Assembly: GCA_947591175.1 (NCBI GenBank)
Contig: CANQDB010000050.1
Location: 1 to 9,893 of the forward strand
Length of the DNA stretch: 9,893 nt
From: an uncultured Bacilli bacterium
Lineage (GTDB): Bacteria > Bacillota_I > Bacilli_A > RF39 > UBA660
Direction of reading: 5' to 3'
In this document: one piece after another, positions 6,154-9,893 of the stretch
Numbering within the stretch: position 1 is the first letter of the stretch
How the letters are laid out: each line of letters begins with the position of its first letter
Notes under the pieces: generated by a model
The model's input: only the letters and a program-made list of their open reading frames with translations
Told to the model about the DNA's origin: nothing
The model's database searches: none
Made by a program: the position numbers and the translations under genes

Positions 6154-6174
6154 AAAAAAAGTAGTAACTACTTT
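6154..6174 (-). terminator. Rho-independent terminator of the tail-anchored protein gene
   Basis: On the minus strand AAAGTAG, loop TTA, CTACTTT, then a T tract (seven T at 6154-6160 counting the stem foot). It starts 4 bases past the stop codon of the 6179-7069 gene and insulates yunB from it. Confidence 0.85.
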
Positions 6175-6178
6175 CCTC

Positions 6179-7069
6179 TTATAACTGATTCATTAAATAG
6201 AAAACTAGAATCGCAATACTAACGACTAGTACTAAAGCCAAGAATACTTTTAAGAACGTCAAGAAAGGATGTTTTTCTTCAGTAAAGTCGTCGTCCATTT
6301 CTTCATCGAAGTCTTGATCGGATAAATCCATCGATCTAGTATAGAAAGTACGGTCGATTCCGTTTTCATCTACCCCATCACTTGATTCAGTTTCTTTTTC
6401 TTCGTTTTCCTTATCTAAAATTGCCTTCGATAATTCTTCAGAAATTAATGTCTCATTAACGTTCGTCGGCATTAAGTCACTTAGTAGATCTTTATCGTCA
6501 TCTTCCTCTTCTTTTTCGGCTTCTTCAATTTCTTCTCTTAACGATGACGAAGTAATTGTATGAATTAATTCTTCTAGTTCTTCTTCTTGACTTTTAGCAT
6601 CTTTAGTTTTTTTCGAAGTTTTCTTTGGAGATTGCGTCTCTTTATTTAAATTAGTTAAAATATTGTAATCGGTATTCTTTAATTTTCTACGTTTTTCTAA
6701 CTCATCTGGTTCTTCCCGATTCTTTTTTGCTTCGGCTAAGACACTGTTGATGTCATAAACTTTAGGTTTCTCTTCTTCTTGGAAGAAAACTGATAAATCA
6801 TTGCTTTTGCGTTGATTCACAGGCTCCATAAAATCGCTTAATTCCCGTACTTTATGGTAACCTTCACGCGTCGTTTTAGGTTTAGACATCTCACTTAAGT
6901 CGATGGCATTATTATCTTTAAGGGCATCCCCAACCGAGGATATTTCTTTATAAACAGTCTTGGTATAGAAATCTTCGTAAAGGTCTTTATGTTTGTCTGT
7001 TCTACTCTTTTTAAGGGTACCATTTTCTTGGTCATGATACTGTCTCATTCGTTCCATTCGGCTGGCCAT
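6179..7069 (-). CDS. Unrecognised acidic, C-terminally membrane-anchored protein
   Basis: 296 residues; I do not recognise a family. A single hydrophobic helix at about 269-293 ends three residues before the stop and there is no N-terminal signal, so this is a tail-anchored protein with a large cytoplasmic part. That part is highly charged and probably mostly disordered: a basic start (MASRMERMRQYH), a Lys-rich patch near 148-160 (KKTSKKTKD), and Glu/Asp-rich stretches at 161-192 and 221-264. Two stretches look like conserved linear motifs or short helices: residues 102-118 (PKVYDINSVLAEAKKNR) and 127-142 (RRKLKNTDYNILTNLN). GAGGTGA lies 6 bases before the ATG. It is a single gene between its own promoter and terminator. 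A membrane-tethered adaptor, for example in division or morphogenesis, is possible but not shown. Confidence 0.8.
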   Translation of the reverse strand: MASRMERMRQYHDQENGTLKKSRTDKHKDLYEDFYTKTVYKEISSVGDALKDNNAIDLSEMSKPKTTREGYHKVRELSDFMEPVNQRKSNDLSVFFQEEEKPKVYDINSVLAEAKKNREEPDELEKRRKLKNTDYNILTNLNKETQSPKKTSKKTKDAKSQEEELEELIHTITSSSLREEIEEAEKEEEDDDKDLLSDLMPTNVNETLISEELSKAILDKENEEKETESSDGVDENGIDRTFYTRSMDLSDQDFDEEMDDDFTEEKHPFLTFLKVFLALVLVVSIAILVFYLMNQL

Positions 7070-7092
7070 GGCTTATCACCTCATATCCTTAC

Positions 7093-7112
7093 ACTATAGC
7101 ACCATCATACCA
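7093..7112 (-). promoter_or_regulatory. Promoter region of the tail-anchored protein gene
   Basis: Two overlapping extended -10 elements on the minus strand: TGGTATGAT (7104-7112) and TGCTATAGT (7093-7101). Neither has a good -35 at 16-18 bases; TTGTTT lies 15 bases before the first. Which one is used cannot be told from sequence. Confidence 0.45.
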
Positions 7113-7162
7113 CAACTTTTTAGAAAACAAAACACCTATCCCAACAAAGTTTCCATTTTTTC

Positions 7163-7192
7163 TTGTCTTTTCTTCAAAAGTTTTCGTATAAT
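7163..7192 (+). promoter_or_regulatory. Promoter of the ferredoxin gene
   Basis: TTGTCT (7163-7168), 18 bases, then a perfect TATAAT (7187-7192). The strong ribosome binding site GAAGGAGTGATC (7199-7210) follows before the ATG at 7215. Confidence 0.72.
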
Positions 7193-7214
7193 TAAGATGA
7201 AGGAGTGATCAAAA

Positions 7215-7412
7215 ATGAAAGCCAAAGTAGATAAAAATAAATGCATTGGTTGTGGAGCTTGTACAAGTATTGCTAGTAACGTCTTTGATTTTGGAGATGA
7301 CGGCCTAGCGGAAGCCAAGGTAGAAGAAGTAAAAGCAGAAGATCAAGAGGCTGTTAAAGATGCCGAAGAAAGTTGCCCAACTGGAGCTGTTCAAGTAGAA
7401 GAAAACAAGTAG
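7215..7412 (+). CDS. Single-cluster 4Fe-4S ferredoxin
   Basis: A 65-residue acidic cytoplasmic electron carrier. The cluster ligands are Cys10, Cys13 and Cys16 in CIGCGAC, and Cys54 in the SCPTGAV block. Where many bacterial ferredoxins have a further Cys after the first motif, this one has SIASNVF, so it holds one cluster only and lacks the extra Cys seen in some relatives. The length matches Bacillus/Thermotoga-type 4Fe-4S ferredoxins. The start is fixed by AAGGAGTGATC 4 bases upstream. It is a plus-strand single gene, convergent with rluB only 11 bases away, and shares its terminator. The redox partner cannot be read from the context. Confidence 0.95.
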   Translation: MKAKVDKNKCIGCGACTSIASNVFDFGDDGLAEAKVEEVKAEDQEAVKDAEESCPTGAVQVEENK

Positions 7413-7434
7413 TCCCCCAAAATCTACTTGTTTT
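7402..7434. terminator. Shared bidirectional terminator of ferredoxin and rluB
   Basis: AAAACAAGTAG (7402-7412) pairs perfectly with CTACTTGTTTT (7424-7434) around an 11-base loop. On the plus strand the stem runs into TTTTTATTT; on the minus strand it ends in TTTT. Each arm carries the last codons AAC AAG and the stop TAG of one gene, so both genes end Asn-Lys-stop inside the hairpin. Confidence 0.85.
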
Positions 7435-8146
7435 TATTTACATATGTATATAGACAGTTGACTTCTTTTGGAGTCAATTTACGATAACTACCGGATGGTA
7501 GTTTTTTTACGTCTAAAAAGGCAAAACTTTCTCTTTTTAATTTTATTACTTCGAGACCAACTTGTTCGAATAGACGCTTTACTTCGTGATATTTGCCATC
7601 GTGAATAGTTATTTCGACAATGGAAGTTCCATGTTCTTTGTCTACTTTACGAAGTTTTACGCGATCTGGAATAATCTTTACATCATCCAAAATAACACCG
7701 TTTTTTAAAGGCACTAAGTGTTCTCCACCGGCAATGCCTTTAACTTTAGCAATGTAGACCTTTTCCAAATTTGATGACGGATGCGTCAAGGCATTGGCAA
7801 GTGTTCCATCATTTGTCAAAAGTAAGGCTCCCGTCGTATCGTAATCGAGTCGTCCAACAGGATAGATTCTTTTCTCAGTTGGAATTAAATCGACGACCGT
7901 TTTTCTATTTTTATCATCTTTGGTCGATGTGATAACTCCCCGTGGTTTATTAAGTAAATAGTATTCTTTTTCAGTATTTTGCAAGAGATTTCCTTCGACT
8001 ATTATCTCTTGTCCTTTACCGACTTTTGTTCCTAATTCAGTAACTATTTTGCCATCGACTTGGACTAGCCCCTTTTGAATAAGTTCTTCAGCTTTACGCC
8101 TCGAACAATACCCCATCGCAGCAATCACTTTTTGTAAACGTTCCAT
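7424..8146 (-). CDS. rluB: 23S rRNA pseudouridine synthase RluB
   Basis: A 240-residue cytoplasmic enzyme of the RsuA/RluB/RluE/RluF group, converting a uridine of 23S rRNA to pseudouridine. Residues 1-55 are an S4 RNA-binding domain (RLQKVIAAMGYCSRRKAE). YYLLNKPRGVITS (62-74) opens the catalytic domain, and VGRLDYDTTGALLLTNDG (97-114) holds the catalytic Asp101 of the GRLD motif. The block HDGKYHEVKRLFE, near residues 180-200, is the usual C-terminal signature. Length is normal. GGTGAT stands 6 bases before the ATG. In Bacillus rluB (ypuL) follows dacB-spmA-spmB; the same order here favours RluB over RsuA. A promoter in the 58-base gap after spmB allows separate expression. Confidence 0.93.
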   Translation of the reverse strand: MERLQKVIAAMGYCSRRKAEELIQKGLVQVDGKIVTELGTKVGKGQEIIVEGNLLQNTEKEYYLLNKPRGVITSTKDDKNRKTVVDLIPTEKRIYPVGRLDYDTTGALLLTNDGTLANALTHPSSNLEKVYIAKVKGIAGGEHLVPLKNGVILDDVKIIPDRVKLRKVDKEHGTSIVEITIHDGKYHEVKRLFEQVGLEVIKLKRESFAFLDVKKLPSGSYRKLTPKEVNCLYTYVNKNK

Positions 8147-8164
8147 TTATATCACCATAGTCAT

Positions 8165-8194
8165 ATTATACATTACTAAACCTTGAAAAAGCAA
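8165..8194 (-). promoter_or_regulatory. Promoter of rluB
   Basis: TTGCTT (8189-8194), 18 bases, then TATAAT (8165-8170) on the minus strand. This would let the housekeeping gene rluB be transcribed in growth, apart from the sporulation genes before it. No terminator is seen between spmB and rluB. Confidence 0.6.
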
Positions 8195-8204
8195 TTGATT
8201 TTAC

Positions 8205-8732
8205 CTAGTAGAAAACTAAACGCACCAAGATAATACTGATAAACAAAGCCATCATATCAGCTAGTAACCCTGCCGTAAAAGCATACTTAGATTTTTTTAT
8301 ACCTATACTTCCAAAATATAAAGTTAAAACGTAAATAGTGGTATCTGTACTCGCTTGCAAAGTCGCAGCTAATCTTCCTAAAAAAGAATCCACCCCATAT
8401 TTTTGAATTAAATCGACCATGACGGCAAAGGAAGCATTTCCAGAAATTGGTCTTACGATTGCCATCGGTAGAATTTCAATAGGAATTCTCAAAAAATTAA
8501 AGAGCGGTTTAAGTAACAGAAAAAAATGATCGAAGAAACCACTTTTAAGTAAGATGTTAACTCCAAAAATCATGGCCATAAAGAAAGGAAAAATTGAAAA
8601 AGCAAGTTCCATTCCCTCTTTGGCACCCTTAGTAAAACTATCGTACAAAGAAACCTTGTGAGCAAAACCATAAAAGACGATGAACAGGACTAAAATAGGT
8701 AAAATAAAGTTACTTATGGATTGAAGATTCAC
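8205..8732 (-). CDS. spmB: Spore maturation protein SpmB
   Basis: 175 residues, almost entirely hydrophobic, with about five membrane helices (near 5-23, 43-62, 84-104, 125-145 and 153-174). It is the partner of SpmA; in Bacillus and Clostridium the pair is needed for full spore core dehydration and heat resistance. Family blocks are RPISGNASF (94-102) and ASTDTTIYVLTLYFGSIGIK (127-146). The fold belongs to the nucleoside-transporter-gate-like family, and the transported substrate is unknown. The start is a GTG, chosen because AAAGGAG (8741-8747) stands 8 bases upstream. It overlaps the end of spmA by 23 bases, so the two are translated together. Confidence 0.94.
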   Translation of the reverse strand: MNLQSISNFILPILVLFIVFYGFAHKVSLYDSFTKGAKEGMELAFSIFPFFMAMIFGVNILLKSGFFDHFFLLLKPLFNFLRIPIEILPMAIVRPISGNASFAVMVDLIQKYGVDSFLGRLAATLQASTDTTIYVLTLYFGSIGIKKSKYAFTAGLLADMMALFISIILVRLVFY

Positions 8733-9312
8733 GTTTTTTACTCCTTTCGTACAAAAGACGATCCATTAGAAGACCAAAGCATGTACTTAAGAATGTCGCC
8801 AGGACACAAGTTACCAAAATAGATGCTGGATTTAGACTGCCATAAGAACTACGAACGGCTAAAATATCGGTCGCAATCAAAGTAACCCCACCAGTATTTA
8901 AAACGAGAAACGTAATCATGCTCCTGGTCGCTACTTTTTTATTGGGATTTTTTTCTTGTAAACATTTCATTGCTTTAAGGCCAAAAGGAGTCGAAGCATT
9001 GTGTATTCCTAATAAATTTATCGTAATATTACTAGCAATATAGTCGAGAGCTTCGTCGTCCGGATTAAGTTCAGGGAAAATAAGTCTAAAAAATGGTCGC
9101 ATAAACCTTGTTAGACGCTTTAATAAGCCGGCCTCTTTCGCAATATTCATAAGGCCACTCCACAAAACCATTAAGGGAACCATCGTAAGAAATAAGTCTA
9201 GAATCGCCTTTGGTCCTTCGATAATTTCCTTACTTAATATTGAAGTGTTACCCGAAAAGAAAGAATAGATAATTCCAACAACTAGAAAAATACCCCAGAG
9301 ATAATTCATCAT
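8710..9312 (-). CDS. spmA: Spore maturation protein SpmA
   Basis: A 200-residue polytopic membrane protein. Hydrophobic helices lie near 3-20, 38-55, 131-152 and 163-185; the signature SNITINLLGIHNASTPFGLK (94-113) matches the family block SN..AN..G.GNA.TPLG.KAM. It works with SpmB in spore core dehydration. A GTG at 9321 would add three residues, but the ATG at 9312 is preferred: it overlaps the dacB stop as ATGA, and it places MMNYLW opposite the MVN.IW start of Bacillus SpmA. The ribosome binding site is weak (TTAGG, about 11 bases away), so coupling to dacB translation is likely. Confidence 0.94.
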   Translation of the reverse strand: MMNYLWGIFLVVGIIYSFFSGNTSILSKEIIEGPKAILDLFLTMVPLMVLWSGLMNIAKEAGLLKRLTRFMRPFFRLIFPELNPDDEALDYIASNITINLLGIHNASTPFGLKAMKCLQEKNPNKKVATRSMITFLVLNTGGVTLIATDILAVRSSYGSLNPASILVTCVLATFLSTCFGLLMDRLLYERSKKRESSIHK

Positions 9313-9893
9313 GAGAACCACGACCTAAGCCAATCGAAGAAACTTTTTTTAGGAGCTACTTCGACGAATACTTCTTCTTCATGTATAATTTGATCATTTA
9401 AATAAACCTTGGCTGTCCCAATAGAGTCTCCGTTATTGTAGTTTTTTAAACGCATTAATTGTACCAAAACATGAACTTCATCTTTTTCAGTTTCCGTTAA
9501 AGGATAGATAAATGAATTCTTAATGTAGACTTTGTTAGGATAATAATTCTGATCTATTTTGAAGTTATCTTTATCCAAAATAGTATAATTTTTATAATTC
9601 TCAAAAGCCATTTCGTAAAGTTCTTTGTGAGTTTGGTACTGATTGCCATCGTTCAAGGTGACGAGAGTCAAATTTAGTCCATCTTTGGAAGCGGTCGTAA
9701 CGAGTGTCTTTCCAGCACTTGGGGTGTAACCTGTTTTACCACCAGTCGTATATTCGTAATTAAAAAGAAGCTGGTTTCGGTTGTTCCAAACATAACTTTT
9801 ACGTTCACTTTGTACTGTGTACTTTTTAGTACTGACAATTTCACGGTAGAGAGGTAGACTCATGGCATATTGTGACAAAAGAGCCATATCGTA
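9309..9893 (-). CDS. dacB: D-alanyl-D-alanine carboxypeptidase (DacB-type), 5' part outside the window
   Basis: The last 194 residues of a penicillin-binding protein of the PBP5 class; the frame is open to the window edge (it reads Tyr-Asp before MALLSQY), so the start and the SxxK and SxN motifs lie outside. The third active-site motif KTG is present (9729-9737, in TTGGKTGYT), followed by AGKTLVTTAS and TLVTLND strands typical of the family. The C-terminal 100 residues would be the PBP5-type second domain, ending in the amphipathic SFFDWLRSWF, a likely membrane anchor. The enzyme removes terminal D-Ala from peptidoglycan stem peptides. Being followed by spmA and spmB argues for the sporulation paralogue DacB, which controls cortex cross-linking, rather than DacA or DacF. 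Confidence 0.9.
   Translation of the reverse strand, partial: YDMALLSQYAMSLPLYREIVSTKKYTVQSERKSYVWNNRNQLLFNYEYTTGGKTGYTPSAGKTLVTTASKDGLNLTLVTLNDGNQYQTHKELYEMAFENYKNYTILDKDNFKIDQNYYPNKVYIKNSFIYPLTETEKDEVHVLVQLMRLKNYNNGDSIGTAKVYLNDQIIHEEEVFVEVAPKKSFFDWLRSWFS

Noticed and set aside
7136..7318. Minus-strand open frame of 60 codons over the ferredoxin start
   Set aside because: Antisense to the ferredoxin, which has the CxxCxxC motif, a promoter and a strong ribosome binding site.

Overview
The window is AT-rich, chromosomal and bacterial, and reads as a low-GC Bacilli genome. Evidence for this: B. subtilis-type Shine-Dalgarno sequences (AAGGAG, GGTGAT), promoters of the TTGACA/TATAAT type often with an extended -10 (TGn), and proteins of recognisable Bacillus families (YutD, YutH, YunB, SpmA/SpmB, RluB). 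The standard genetic code is used, because TGA serves as a stop (dacB, yunB, the glycosidase-like gene) and the reading frames are intact with TGG for Trp; this argues against recoded Mollicutes. Four or five genes belong to endospore formation, so the organism is, or descends from, a spore-former. It could be one of the little-studied AT-rich Bacilli orders of gut or anaerobic habitats, but the rank cannot be fixed from this window.

Layout. 1-660: a tRNA-Val(UAC) gene with its own consensus promoter, then a GSP13/YugI-like S1-domain RNA-binding protein, both on the minus strand. 613-902: a divergent plus-strand NifU-C (YutI-like) Fe-S protein. 945-3580: a minus-strand group made of a YutH-like spore-coat pseudokinase with a possible sigma-E-type promoter, an unrecognised Ala/Glu-rich coiled-coil protein closed by a clear terminator, a DUF1292 protein and a YutD (DUF1027) protein. 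3577-6119: a membrane-anchored SH3 plus DUF4015 glycoside-hydrolase-like protein, coupled by an ATGA overlap to yutD, preceded by the sporulation gene yunB. 6154-7069: an unrecognised acidic tail-anchored membrane protein with its own terminator. 7163-7434: a plus-strand 4Fe-4S ferredoxin that meets rluB tail to tail through a shared palindromic terminator. 7424-9893: the minus-strand cluster dacB (its 5' part lies outside the window), spmA, spmB, rluB.

Two gene neighbourhoods known from Bacillus appear here side by side and condensed: the yut/yun region (yutI, yutH, yutD, yunB) and dacB-spmA-spmB-rluB. The sporulation members act on the spore envelope: DacB trims cortex peptidoglycan, SpmA/SpmB are membrane proteins needed for spore core dehydration, YunB is a mother-cell membrane protein and YutH is a coat-associated protein. 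The glycosidase-like protein lying between yunB and yutD is a candidate addition to that set.

No mobile element, CRISPR array, riboswitch or phage gene was seen. The least explained parts are the two unrecognised proteins (1939-2949 and 6179-7069) and an unusual C33 in the anticodon loop of the tRNA.
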